Source: Acrasis kona (Eukaryota; Heterolobosea; Eutetramitea; Acrasida; Acrasidae). From it: a DNA stretch of 64,000 bases. The stretch lies in assembly GCA_026419775.2 (NCBI GenBank), contig JAOPGA020001001.1:1-64000 (forward strand). The letters are read 5' to 3'. A program made the translations under genes and the position numbers. The notes beneath the pieces are model-generated. The model searched no databases, was not told where the DNA came from, and saw nothing but the letters and a program-made list of their open reading frames with translations. Positions 1 through 10,151 of this stretch are shown in pieces; the first letter of the stretch is position 1, and the number at the start of each line of letters is the position of its first letter.

Positions 1-2793
1 TCCATTCACGACATCAGCGCTCGTCTCCAATAACTTCCAAGATTGCGTAAACATGCTAAATGTCCAAATGTCACTTTGATACGTCTTGTCGCTGGCGATA
101 CCACCAAATATAATCATTCGGTTGCTGAATGAAATGGCAGAGTGGTAATAACGAAGCGGAATGAAGTCCACATCGATGGATGTCTCCCAAACATTCTTAT
201 CCATGTCATAGATGAACATGGTGGATGACGGTGTTTGAGATAACGTGAGTCCACCATAAATAATCATCTTACTGGCAATAATGACTGCCGTATGCGCGTA
301 AAGCCCAGTGGGTGGGTTAATGTTTAAATGTATACCATCTGGTTTCTTGTTCATCATGTCGTACTGCAGCAGCTCACCTATTTTGACGCCTTTTTCGGTG
401 GCACCACCAAACCATACGGCGTAGTTGCTGTACTTTACTACAGATGCACCACTACGTGGTATTTGGTAGGATGGTATGGAGACCCATTGTGTATTGGATG
501 TGTAATTGGACACATCAACCGTATACATGTCATTTAATGAACCATTTTGATTCGATCCACCCATTACCCACAAATTGTTTTGGTACATGATGCATTGATG
601 AGAGTGCCTTGCTGCCAAGGGCGTAGTATAGTTTACCCACTCTACAACCCTATTATTTAGTTGATAAGATACTTTGCCAATCCACAAATCATTAAAGTAC
701 TTTTTTGTAGAATCAATCCCTCCAAATATGAGTAAAGTAGCAAAACCAAACAATGTATTCTGTACATTGACAGCACAATGTGATAAGCGTGCTGGCGGTG
801 CCTTGTTAATTGCATTAATCTTCTTCCATGACTCACTTGTGTAATTGTACTCCCACAAATCATTAAAATCTGTATTTGCGCCCTGTCCTCCAAACAAATA
901 AAAAAAGGCGCCATCTACAACTGGTATGGTTCTAGTATTCGGGTTTTGTAGAGGGTCGCTCGTGTTACCATTTCTATGGGCAGCTACAGACATTTTAGTA
1001 AATGTGGTAAAGCGCCTTGGAAGTGGACTATTTGCAGATGATTTGATGAGCGACCAAGTGTTTGATTCCAAACTATAGGAGTATAACGTATTAAAGAACG
1101 CATAGTTATCAAATCCTCCAAAGATTAAAAGATTATTGTAATTCATGACCGCACTGGCACCTGTTCTTGGACTTGGTAGGGCACCAGAAGGGTGCAGTTG
1201 CGTCCAAGATGAACTACTAAAACTAAACTCCCACAATTCATTTGATAAATTACCGTCATCTCCTCCAAATAAAAAAAATTTATCGTAAGGTTCGTAAGAA
1301 GCCATGGCAAATAAGCTTCTTGCAGTAGGAGATGTTGCAAAGGGAGGTAAAAAGTACCAATAATAAGGATTATAAATATTTTGCGTTAAAACTGAATTTA
1401 ACTTGTTGGTGGGTATGGTTGTTGATCCTCCTGGAAAGGTAAAATTTAATAAACGATTGGTGTATAAATAAGAGATGGATAAACCTCTGTCTTGTGTCCA
1501 ATTTCCATATCTTATGCTTTTCCCATTTTGGTCAACTGACATGATGTCGTAGGAAACGTCAAGTCTATCGCCCAGGTAATTAAATCTTATATTGCCAGTG
1601 GCACCAATCATTTGTAGTCGACTTAATGCGATATTAATGCTATTGACATTGATGACGGAGTTGTTCATCAAAACATTCGTAACGCTATGGGCATAGGCCA
1701 TTATACCATCATATACAAAAGCTCTCCTTCCAATGGATGACACCAAATTACTGTTTATGTTTTGTGCAGACAACGACTGGTTGAACAACAATGACCATTG
1801 ATAAGCAAGGTATTGATTTTTAACAAGTAATGGAGTGCTCGTTGATTGATAAATAAATCCTTTTATAAGCGGCAACACTGATGTATTATTAATTATAAGT
1901 TGACTCAGTGTTGGAGTAAATACCCAGGCTTTATCTGAGGTAGCCATATTGTTGTTATTTATGGAGTTTATTAAAGCTGAAAAAGAGCTTGACCAAAAGT
2001 CAACACTAATAAAAGCTGCCACAATATTTGCACCATAAGAATTTAATTGTGACACCGCAACGTTGGCGTCTTTCATCACAACAACTTTCATTATAGTCAG
2101 TGTGGGTCTTTCATTGATTTGAAGTTGAAACGTTGATAAGCAGTCATGTCCATATTCATCATCACTAATGATAACATATACGTTGTTCATTTGAAATGAA
2201 TATAAAATATCGGCTACCATCTGGGTATGTATTCTATTTACAAAATCTATTCTATACATTAAGGGAAACTCTGTATTATTAGAGAACCGGTTGCTGCCAA
2301 CACCAAACACTATGATGTTTTCTTGATTAACTTTTGAGAACTCTGCCAATTCTTGGGCGATAGAACTTGTTCGTCCCGCCAAAAATCCCACAAAATATGT
2401 GTTTGGTGAAGTTTCCATAGCAGAGCTCTCACTGTAGAGCTGGCTAGCAGCGTCTGTGGGAGTGTTAAATTTGGTAACATCTTTGGCAATCAGTGTGAAC
2501 TTTATGTTGGGATATATTGCATCCTCCGATCGCTGTGGTAGTCCGAATGTTGATGCATTTCTATTATAATCCAAGCCATCTCCTGGGTATATATGTTCCA
2601 CATCCGATTGGAGGTTAACATAGTTTACTGCTGTTTGAGCAGCGCTTTGATGATTAGTTTGTATTTGAGTGCAAGCTTACTAGAAATCAAGCGGATCGGA
2701 ATAGATGAGACCGATAATAAATTTATACAAAACAGAAGATAATGCTGGTGTCACAAAATAAAGCAGAACCAAACAAGCGGATGCCTTTATCAT
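1..2793 (-). CDS. Ligand-binding (PBP1/ANF-like) receptor with kelch repeats, 3' end outside window
   Basis: On the minus strand one frame is open from the window edge to about 2676, so the C-terminus is missing. The ATG at 2793-2791 starts a signal peptide (about residues 1-20). About 400 residues follow that look like the type I periplasmic-binding / ANF-receptor fold (FVGFLAGRTSS, VYVIISDDEYGHD). At least eight kelch repeats come next, each with a GG pair (FFLFGGDDG near 1265, LIFGG near 1125, YLFGG near 895, IIFGG near 105). In GABA-B-like receptors such an ectodomain precedes seven membrane helices; here that part would lie beyond position 1, which is inference. Codons 38-39 are in-frame TAG TAA (2682-2677). 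A 36-nt intron at 2711-2676 would remove both and keep the frame, but its donor (GTCTCA) is weak and it would delete residues that look like the first strand of the domain. A pseudogene is the alternative. Confidence 0.72.
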
Positions 2794-2985
2794 GTGCAAG
2801 TTAATTGTAATGCGATGAAGTGGTTGACCTTTCTAAAATTACGAAATCCGAACGAGGTAGTGAACATGATCATCGAGAAATCAGCTTTGTTAGCGGAAAC
2901 GGAACACATACCTAATTTACAACAACTAGACCCAATTATGTCATAATAAACGGATATCCAAGTTGATTAGTTTTACAAAAATTAT

Positions 2986-4908
2986 TTATTTCATCAATGA
3001 TTTCACAACACTTCTCACACTCAACTTCTTTAAATCTGTGTATGTCTGCCCAACTCCAACGAATACAATCGGATGACCAGTCTTGTATACCATTGAAATG
3101 GCGGCTCCCACTTTATCATCAATCGTGTCAAACTTGGTTAGAACAATTCCATCAATCATGGTCGTCCTATTCACGTATCCATCCGATGCGCTAAACTCTT
3201 GCTCGGTATTCATCGAGGTCGATAGATTACCCAAAGAATCATTGAACTTTTGTAATTGATCCACACCATCGTTTCCTACAAGTGCTTCACCAACGAACAA
3301 GACAATATCAGGACGATTCATTTGGATCAAGGTGGCAAGTTTCCTCATCAATGGTTCATTATCGGCCATACGACCAGCAGTATCAACCAACACAACATCT
3401 ATTTTATTCTTTTTAGCATAAGCGATTGCATCTCTGGCAACAAGTGCTGGCTCCTTACCATAACCTTCATGATAAACTTCAACACCGAGACAAGAAGCAT
3501 GTACTTTTAATTGTTCAACGGCTCCACTTCTGAACGTGTCACACGCTGCCAATAAAACTTTTAGTTTATTTTGTTGTAACCAGAAACAAATCTTGCTTAG
3601 CGAGGTGCTCTTTCCCACACCATTCACTCCACAGAAAGTCATCACATACGGTCTCTTCAACACATCTCTTGCATTGTTGGCATCCCTCAACACGTCAATG
3701 TTACGCTTTGGCGTCAAGATACGAGTCAAGGCTTCGTCCATGGCTTCGTTCACACTAGTCTTGACTGCTTGGAATGCACCCAACTTCTTTCCGATCAGAG
3801 ACTGTTCCACCGACTTGCAAATACCATCCGCAATCTCCGATGCAACGTTTTTCGACTGTAAAAGTTTTTTGAATTCTCCCATGACTGGCTCCAAGTCCGA
3901 TTCGTCGAGCGTGCGATTGTTTGTGAGTGTTGCGAATAATGAACTCCATGTACTCTTCTTGACGGGTTCTCCGCTGGTGTTTACTTGTTTCTTCTTGTAA
4001 TCATTTATGTCAAAGTCTTCTTCGTCGTCGTCGCCTCCCTCTTGAATAATGTCTCCTTCAATGTCTGTCACTGCGTTTGGATCGGGTAGGAAACTCTTTC
4101 TGAACTGATCCATTTTTTGCGAGGGATCAGCAGTTGGGTCCTTCTTTGACATGTCTAATCGTTTGGATCTGTCAGAAGTGTAGGTTTGGTCGGACCACGA
4201 TGTATTCTGCTTGGCGTGTTTGACGGTTTCTCTGGGTGGAGTGTCCTTTTTAGGAGGGAATGTTTTCATGGTCTTTGTTGGTCGTGCATTCTTGGGTTTG
4301 ACTCCCTTGGCCATCAAAATGTCGAATTTACTCATCGGAGCTGAGGAGTCTCTGACGTCTTCCTGTTCCTCGACTTGCTCCGCTGGTTCGTCTTTAACGA
4401 CCTCGCGCGACGGCTCTTGTACGTTTTTTGATGATTTATCTTTATTGGCCTGTGCTTGTGCTTCTTTGAGAGTGTCTCCTACTTTTCTTGCTTCCTTATT
4501 TTCTGAAGCACGCTTTTCTACTGCTCTTACAATGTTTCGGTACTCCAATCCAAAGTCCTTGAATGGCAATGATTCGCTTAGAGTGTATTGCCCCTGTAGC
4601 TTGGCACTTAATAACAGGGCTTTGTATCTATCGATGAACTTGTCTCTGACAATCTCGAGTACCTCCTCCTCAACCGAGTATAGTGTTTGTACGAGGTTTG
4701 CATATACAATAACAAATATAAGGTCTACATCATTCGCGAGTGTCCATTTTAAAGTATAATGGTCAGTTTCATAAGATTTCGCTGATATACGATCCTCTAG
4801 CAGGACGTTTCTTATAAGAGTATTGATGGGGTTTCCTCTGATTCCCTTCTCGGTGTGTTTCCACAATATCAAACCACCTTTTGTTAATATTGCTACCTCC
4901 TCGATCAT
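2986..4908 (-). CDS. SRPRA: Signal recognition particle receptor subunit alpha
   Basis: This 640-residue single-exon gene encodes the SRP receptor GTPase that docks ribosome-SRP complexes at the ER membrane. Residues 1-130 are the SRX longin-like domain that binds the beta subunit (start MIEEVAILTKGG). Residues 130-330 are a charged linker, as in other eukaryotic SR-alpha. The C-terminal NG domain has the P-loop GVNGVGKST at about residue 427, the SRP-GTPase signature DTFRSGAVEQL, DTAGR at about 509, TKFD at about 591 and a closing GVGQTYTDL segment. Length and domain order match the family (638 residues in human). The ATG at 4908 is the first in frame and lies in a 206-bp region shared with the divergent FCF1 gene. 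Confidence 0.97.
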   Translation of the reverse strand: MIEEVAILTKGGLILWKHTEKGIRGNPINTLIRNVLLEDRISAKSYETDHYTLKWTLANDVDLIFVIVYANLVQTLYSVEEEVLEIVRDKFIDRYKALLLSAKLQGQYTLSESLPFKDFGLEYRNIVRAVEKRASENKEARKVGDTLKEAQAQANKDKSSKNVQEPSREVVKDEPAEQVEEQEDVRDSSAPMSKFDILMAKGVKPKNARPTKTMKTFPPKKDTPPRETVKHAKQNTSWSDQTYTSDRSKRLDMSKKDPTADPSQKMDQFRKSFLPDPNAVTDIEGDIIQEGGDDDEEDFDINDYKKKQVNTSGEPVKKSTWSSLFATLTNNRTLDESDLEPVMGEFKKLLQSKNVASEIADGICKSVEQSLIGKKLGAFQAVKTSVNEAMDEALTRILTPKRNIDVLRDANNARDVLKRPYVMTFCGVNGVGKSTSLSKICFWLQQNKLKVLLAACDTFRSGAVEQLKVHASCLGVEVYHEGYGKEPALVARDAIAYAKKNKIDVVLVDTAGRMADNEPLMRKLATLIQMNRPDIVLFVGEALVGNDGVDQLQKFNDSLGNLSTSMNTEQEFSASDGYVNRTTMIDGIVLTKFDTIDDKVGAAISMVYKTGHPIVFVGVGQTYTDLKKLSVRSVVKSLMK

Positions 4909-5078
4909 GACGTGTCAATTATTTGTTTCAAGCTTGTTGATTGTAAAGATTTACAAATCTGGGCAATTCAAGGAATGAACGAAATGTGACAAAAATAAAG
5001 TCAGTTCAACGAACAACATGATGCAATGTTTTGTTGTATGAAATGGAGGTGCTTCATGCAGACTTTGTAATATTTTAC

Positions 5079-5104
5079 TGAAGTTGACTAAAATTTCAAC
5101 TTCA
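5079..5104. promoter_or_regulatory. Inverted repeat just upstream of FCF1
   Basis: TGAAGTTG (5079-5086) and CAACTTCA (5097-5104) form a perfect 8-bp inverted repeat with a 10-nt spacer, ending 10 nt before the FCF1 ATG. The decamer TGAAGTTGAC (5079-5088) recurs exactly at 6981-6990, upstream of KRR1. A role in transcription is inference. Confidence 0.4.
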
Positions 5105-5114
5105 AATACACACA

Positions 5115-5792
5115 ATGGTTCTCGGTGGGGGAAGAAAGCCTGAATTAGTAAGCCACAAACTTCAGAAGAGCCTTGTATCTATTCGTTCTTTGTGAGTATA
5201 TGTTCTTTATGAATGTAAATAACAACCGTTTAGAGAAAAAAGTAAAGATTGGAGCAAGAATGACAAGATGAAGAAAAAGGTACAAAAGAGGGAACAAAAA
5301 GAGAAGGATTTTGCACCAATGATAACGCACAAACCAAAGACCTCGTCCAACATGTTCTTTTCCCACAACATGGCCCTTGGCCCTCCATATAGAATATTGC
5401 TTGATACTAACTTTATCAATTTCTCCATACAAAACAAGTTGGATTTGGTAAAAGCTGCCATGGATGCTTTATATGCAAAATGTATTCCTTGTATAACAGA
5501 TTGTGTTATTGGTGAATTGGAGCGTCTTGGACCAAAATTCAAAGTCGCACTAAGAGCAGCAAAGGATCCACGCATCGAACGCCTCACATGTACACACAAG
5601 GGAATTTACGCTGATGATTGCATCTGTCACAGAGTCGAATCAAACCCAGTCTACATTGTTGGAACTTGCGATAAGGACCTCAAGAGAAGATTAAGAAAGA
5701 TTCCTGGCGTACCCATCATGTACATTAAGTCACGTCAATATTCAGTCGAAAGGTTACCAGAAGTAGATGGAATGGTTTCATCAAGAGTATAA
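5115..5792 (+). CDS. FCF1: rRNA-processing PIN-domain protein FCF1 (UTP24)
   Basis: Exons are 5115-5191 and 5234-5792, with a 42-nt intron (GTGAGT...TTTAG) that joins in phase, giving 211 residues. FCF1/UTP24 is the PIN-domain endonuclease of the small-subunit processome that cuts pre-18S rRNA. The PIN domain is very well conserved: [11 protein letters not shown] carries the first acidic residue, followed by [25 protein letters not shown] and the C-terminal [11 protein letters not shown]. The first exon lacks the basic MGK-type N-terminus of most FCF1 proteins, so the start is less certain than the rest; the alternative is the internal ATG at 5268 (174 residues). It is convergent with KRR1, with 13 bases between the stop codons, and both proteins act in the same 90S pre-ribosome. 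Confidence 0.93.
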
Positions 5793-5805
5793 AAAACTAT
5801 TTTTT

Positions 5806-6958
5806 TTAATGTTTGTTCTTTTTTGGTACACGCTCTACAAAGTCGTTGGCACTCATGGAACGATGATCTAATTTCCGTTTTCTATTATCCGTGTTATTTT
5901 TAATGCGATCCACTAAACTCTTTCCTGACCCTTGTTCTTGTGGTTTCTGTTTTTCTTGAACTGGAATCAAAGTTTTGCTCTTCTCCACTCTTCTCTCTTG
6001 AGATTTTTCTTCTTGTTGCTTTTTGAGTTTTGCATCCTTCCTCTTCTTCTTCTTGTCCTCTGGTAAAAAAGTACTCTCCTGATGCGATCTCCTTGTCGAT
6101 TTTGCTTTCTTCGGGTGGATTGGGGAAAGGTGTGTATTCCTTCTTTGGTTCGGTTGGCTTCTTGGTCTTCTTGACCTTGCTGTTGGGTTGGACGCTCTTC
6201 TTGAACTGAGGAATGTACTTGTTCCAATTCTCAGACACCAACTCTGGTCTCTTTGAAAGTTCTCTTTTGATCATTAATTCTTTGACGTGGTAGATGGGAT
6301 GAATGTTAAACATGCAGTCCTCGATAATGCGCCTGACCACCTTGAGAGATTTCACACCTCCAATAACACTCACTGTCTTTCCTTGGATGAAAATGTACGT
6401 GTCAGTTAACAACTCCAGCGCCTTAAGGGTGGCGCCATCTGGTCCCAACAATCTTTGTCTTCTGCGAACAAATGTTGCATGGTTTCTTGCTAGATTTCCA
6501 ATCTTGACGACATCACTAAAAACATCATCCTCAAGAACTCTGCGTGCTTGTTGTAAAGAAACACCTCTGGCCATTAGATTCAACATGTCACGTCCTTTTA
6601 CAATAATAAATGGGTCGAAGGTATGTTCTGTTGTGGCGATGAACATTTTACCTGCTTTGAGGTCAAGCGTTGCATTGAGTAGGTAAGGTTTCGCGCTTAA
6701 AGTGGCTTGAACAAGAGGCCAAATTTGTTGCAAGTAGGGTTCTCTGTACTCTGGGAATAATATAACAAAACTTGTCTCAGCTGCAAGTCTATCTGGATTG
6801 TCTTCTTCTGTGTATTTACCAGTGCCTTTTACCCACCCAGGTATTTCATCTTTTCCAATCTCTTCACTTAATTCCTTCTTGCTGTCATTTTTGTTTTTAT
6901 TCGAAAATTTTTCTTGTTTGTTTGGTTTATTCTTGTATCTACCAAGCTTTGAAGACAT
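5806..6958 (-). CDS. KRR1: KRR1-like small-subunit processome protein (frameshifted near its C-terminus)
   Basis: KRR1 is a KH-domain RNA-binding factor of the 90S pre-ribosome. The frame from the ATG at 6958 holds the conserved core: GWVKGTGKYTEE near residue 42, FPEYREPYLQ, LNATLDLKAGKM, VKIGNLARNHATFVRRRQR and the KH-like LLGPDGATLKALELL. It ends in a strange acidic tail at 5900. The family's usual basic tail lies in the +1 frame (YFLPEDKKKKRK ... RVPKKNKH, stop at 5806). Dropping one base from the T6 run of the coding strand (6065-6070) joins the two into 383 residues, close to the human length of 381. I take this as a sequence error or a recent indel. TGAAGTTGAC lies at 6981-6990, 22 nt upstream of the start. 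Confidence 0.9.
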
Positions 6959-6980
6959 GCTTTTTTCTCAAAAGTGAAAT

Positions 6981-6990
6981 TGAAGTTGAC
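6981..6990. promoter_or_regulatory. Decamer shared with the FCF1 upstream region
   Basis: TGAAGTTGAC is an exact copy of 5079-5088. On the coding strand both genes carry CAACTTCAA shortly before the ATG. Function is inferred from position only. Confidence 0.3.
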
Positions 6991-7202
6991 CGACCATGCT
7001 TACAATATTGATGAAAAAAGCAAAGTAGGCTGGATGAACCCAAATAACTCGAACGAAGAAACTTCGACAAGTTCACACTTCATGTTACCAATCAGTTTCA
7101 GAGTATCAACGTCACTTCAAAGCGTCATAAGCTTCAGAAAATGAACAGCTTCGCTTGCACTTTCAGCGCTTCGTGGTCTCTACACACTGGAAATATCGAA
7201 TT

Positions 7203-7400
7203 ATGAGATTTAATTTCTCGATGTTCACTGAAAGGAAATTAAGGGATAAGCAGCAAACCGCATCTCACATGATTCTTCAAACAATGTTCCTTTATGGAAG
7301 CAATTTTGGAGAGTCACAACAGAAGCCAACTGATTTACAACTAGAAGAATTTATTAAATTATGTGATGAAAGGATGAGAATGTTTAAATGCAAGACATAG
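7203..7400 (+). CDS. Small hypothetical protein (65 aa) or terminal exon
   Basis: The ATG at 7203 opens a 65-codon frame ending TAG at 7398-7400. The product is basic at the start (TERKLRDKQQ) and then helical, with a repeated acidic/basic end (QLEEFIKLCDERMRM). The frame is open further upstream to a TTTCAG at about 7160-7165, so it could be the last exon of a short spliced gene with its first ATG at 7141. I recognise no family. It lies between two minus-strand genes. Confidence 0.35.
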   Translation: MRFNFSMFTERKLRDKQQTASHMILQTMFLYGSNFGESQQKPTDLQLEEFIKLCDERMRMFKCKT

Positions 7401-7522
7401 ACACAAAGGGTCCCTAGTTTGCTTCAAGAGCATATCAAACTCTGTAAGAATGAAAAAACTCCATTTTAACAATAGTTCTTGTAAGTGTCACAAGCAATTA
7501 TGATGTAATACACATTCTTTTA

Positions 7523-9133
7523 TTATTGTAATCGTGTAGTTTTCTCTAAGCGACTCTTCAAATCATCAATCAATAAATCTTGATTTTCGATTCTTGTTTT
7601 CATTTTTAACATTTCTGTGTTCATTTGTTGAATCAAAAAGCTCATGTGACGAATGTCAACATTGCCGTCTCCATTCTTTTCGTCGCCAACAAAAGTCTCG
7701 CGCTCATAATCGTAAACGACGGGTGGGTTTACATAATAATATAAACGTGTTTCTTCTTTTTCATGTTCGCTCTGCTTCACTTCAGTCAAACCGTATTCCA
7801 AAGCCTCTTGCAAAGTTCCCAATCGATATCCATACTTTTCGATAAGATCGCAAAGACTCAAAGTGATGACTCTGGTGCCTCCGGGTGACGCAGGCGCTGT
7901 AATAGGTTTTCTCTCCTCCTCCGAGTTGCTTGACAACTTGTCCGCCACCTGCGTGACTGTATTACTTACAGTGTCACTAACGGTTTTCGCTGTTCTTGTG
8001 AAAAAGCTGCTAATCTGGTCTCCAATACCGACCTCAGGATTATTGGTGACAACATCAGATGTTGTGGTCGTCGTTGCTACATCACTATCAGTCACAATGT
8101 CACTGGAGGGCATGGGCTCGACAGTAATGATAGAGTCGTCAACATGATTGTCATTTGAAGAAGGTGCTTCCACCTCCACAGAAACCGTTCCATTTTTATT
8201 TGCCAACTTTCGAAGTTGAGCGGCACTAGAGTTTGCAACACTTTTCATGGCAGCCTCTCCTCCTTGTTTTGCCCAAGTCACGCTATCATTCATGTAGTCG
8301 GTTACTTCTTGTAGTTTCTTCTTTATACTTTCTACGGTATTCTCTCCCACATACAAAGATCCATCAGGGGTGACGATTCCAGTTCTTGTGAAGATGCCCT
8401 CATCGTTCCAACCCATTTCCTTAAAATCTTTTTCGCCCTGAGTTAGTTCCTCTTTGGCCTCCTTTTTCTTGCTAATGATTTGTTTCGTCTCGAAATCAAT
8501 TCTTGTCTCTACTACCCTCTTTTTGAACGGCATGACGCCAGCGGATTTAAATACGGCGCTTGCTAACTGTGATACAATGTCTCCGTCACGATCGATTTGA
8601 CCATCTGCGATAAACTCAAACATTCTGCGAACGGCACTGTCCGCTAATATCTCAATGCCCCCGGGCTCATACTTGTCTGCAAAATCTGCCCTTACTTTCA
8701 GGTCATTTAAAAATCCTTCCTTGCGTCTCTGGCTACTTAACTTTTCAATTTGTTTTCTGTAGCGAAGCGCGAGCAGCCTCGCAATTTGTTCTGTAACTTC
8801 CTCAAGATGACTCAAATCAGTTGTAAGATTACCGACACGATGAAGACGTTGTGATTCTCTCGCTCCATGAGTGTTGCTGATTGTATGAGATCCAACACTG
8901 ATAGTAGCACGTGCCACTGGTCCTAGAACGGGTATGAGGCCCACTGCTTCTTTAGCGTAGCCCACACCAGTCTCAACTGTTGATCTGGATCTGGTCACCA
9001 ATCCAGATGTGACAACACGACTTGCAAGTATCACATTCTGGAACTTGTTCTGCACTTGAGAGTAAAATGTGTTTATAGCTTTGCTCTTCTTAATATACTC
9101 TATTTGCTGCTGTTTGAATGACTTGTCTTCCAT
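7523..9133 (-). CDS. Hypothetical protein, 536 aa, with C-terminal coiled coil
   Basis: One long exon with a clear ATG at 9133. No family is recognised. Residues 1-110 are basic and helical, with a Gly/Val/Pro stretch (GLIPVLGPVARATISVG) that may be membrane-associating. Residues 110-300 are charged and helical and include GWNDEGIFTRTGIVTPDG. Residues 320-420 are Ser/Thr/Val-rich and probably disordered. The last 45 residues form a short heptad-type coiled coil (MLKMKTRIENQDLL). There is no signal peptide. Normal codon use and the uninterrupted length support a real gene. Confidence 0.75.
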   Translation of the reverse strand: MEDKSFKQQQIEYIKKSKAINTFYSQVQNKFQNVILASRVVTSGLVTRSRSTVETGVGYAKEAVGLIPVLGPVARATISVGSHTISNTHGARESQRLHRVGNLTTDLSHLEEVTEQIARLLALRYRKQIEKLSSQRRKEGFLNDLKVRADFADKYEPGGIEILADSAVRRMFEFIADGQIDRDGDIVSQLASAVFKSAGVMPFKKRVVETRIDFETKQIISKKKEAKEELTQGEKDFKEMGWNDEGIFTRTGIVTPDGSLYVGENTVESIKKKLQEVTDYMNDSVTWAKQGGEAAMKSVANSSAAQLRKLANKNGTVSVEVEAPSSNDNHVDDSIITVEPMPSSDIVTDSDVATTTTTSDVVTNNPEVGIGDQISSFFTRTAKTVSDTVSNTVTQVADKLSSNSEEERKPITAPASPGGTRVITLSLCDLIEKYGYRLGTLQEALEYGLTEVKQSEHEKEETRLYYYVNPPVVYDYERETFVGDEKNGDGNVDIRHMSFLIQQMNTEMLKMKTRIENQDLLIDDLKSRLEKTTRLQ

Positions 9134-9344
9134 TTTGTTATTTAATTAAAAAAGAACGTTCTAAAAACATGGTTGACGATTGCAACCATGGTTTTACGAA
9201 AAATCTAGCGTATATTTAGAAGATCTGCGAAGCAGTGAAAGCATCTACATATATTATAATTATATGGTGGGATGGGTACATATATCGATAGATCACAGTG
9301 ATTTACATAACATAATAACTTTACATTTACAACTTTACATTCTC

Positions 9345-9850
9345 TTACCACCTCTCTTTTAAAAATGTGATAGTTTTTTGTGTGGGATTGGCCTTCCGTT
9401 CGAATTTTTGAAACTCGTTGTCCATAATGGTAATTCTTTCCGATCTTCTACTTTCAAGATGCATTGGAATTTCATTATTTTTACTACCACTTGTATGTAT
9501 GTTAATCTTGTTTCCATTTAGATTGTTTGACTCATTGTTGTTTCCATAGAGCTTGAGCCCTTCCTCTAAAAGTTCGTCCATGGTCTCTTCTTTTATGAAG
9601 AAGTTCTGTTGTACATCTTCTGGACTTGTTCGTTGCATTTGTTTTGAAATTTCTCCACAGATTTAATGCTAGTTAGGACGAAGTCTCCGGCGTCTGATGT
9701 CGTTAAGGAGGGGTAAGAACAAAAATCTTTGAATCTGTCAAGGAACAAACGATTATTTCCTGTACCCAATGGAAACCAAATGAATCTTTTAATAGGATTA
9801 AAAAGGAGTATTGAAATTCCGCTGGAATTATACGAAAGAGGAAGTGCCAA
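9345..9850 (-). pseudogene. Broken open frame, possibly a decayed or mis-sequenced gene
   Basis: Two minus-strand frames follow one another. The first (9850-9593) has protein-like sequence such as FIWFPLGTGNNRLFLDRF; the second (9638-9345) starts MQRTSPEDVQQ and ends FLKERW. They would join if one A were added at the AAA of the coding strand near 9638-9640. The upstream part has no in-frame ATG, because a TAA precedes the TTG at 9850, so the 5' end is also missing or spliced. No family is recognised. It could be a gene with one sequencing error and an unseen first exon, or a pseudogene. Confidence 0.35.
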
Positions 9851-10151
9851 TAATTGAATTTAAAATTCATCACTTGGCGAAAATATCTGCAGTATCATGA
9901 TATCGCTTATTATTAATGAAAACATTATGTTTGACTGAGACTATTTATCTGTGGATACAATTTTGCAAAATCGACCCCTGCGCGTTATTGTTTCTAAAGA
10001 TTCCAATATACATTTTTGGCAGTGGATTATACCTTTTAGAAAGCGGCCTATTGTTAATGGAAGCGTGCAAACCTCAGCCGAAGGCTTTATCGCTGACATA
10101 TTGAAAACAAGATTCTTGTGATGGACATTATTATTAACAGAGTTTTTTATT
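9851..10151. other. Intergenic, no feature seen
   Basis: About 300 bases between the broken frame and the 3' end of the Ras-like gene. I see no conserved coding frame, repeat or RNA gene. Confidence 0.5.

Noticed and set aside
3536-4759. Plus-strand frames of 154 and 182 codons within the SRP receptor gene
   Set aside because: Exact antisense shadows of a strongly conserved coding sequence, with no features of their own.
5145-5599. Minus-strand frames over FCF1
   Set aside because: Antisense to the FCF1 exon, which has clear homology.
6065-6070. Programmed +1 frameshifting in KRR1
   Set aside because: No known +1 shift signal at TAC TTT TTT ACC, KRR1 is not known to be recoded, and the same fault occurs in unrelated genes at A/T runs; an indel error is simpler.
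7863-8147. 94-codon plus-strand frame inside the 536-aa gene
   Set aside because: Antisense shadow; Val/Ser/Thr-rich because of the opposite strand's Thr/Asp codons.
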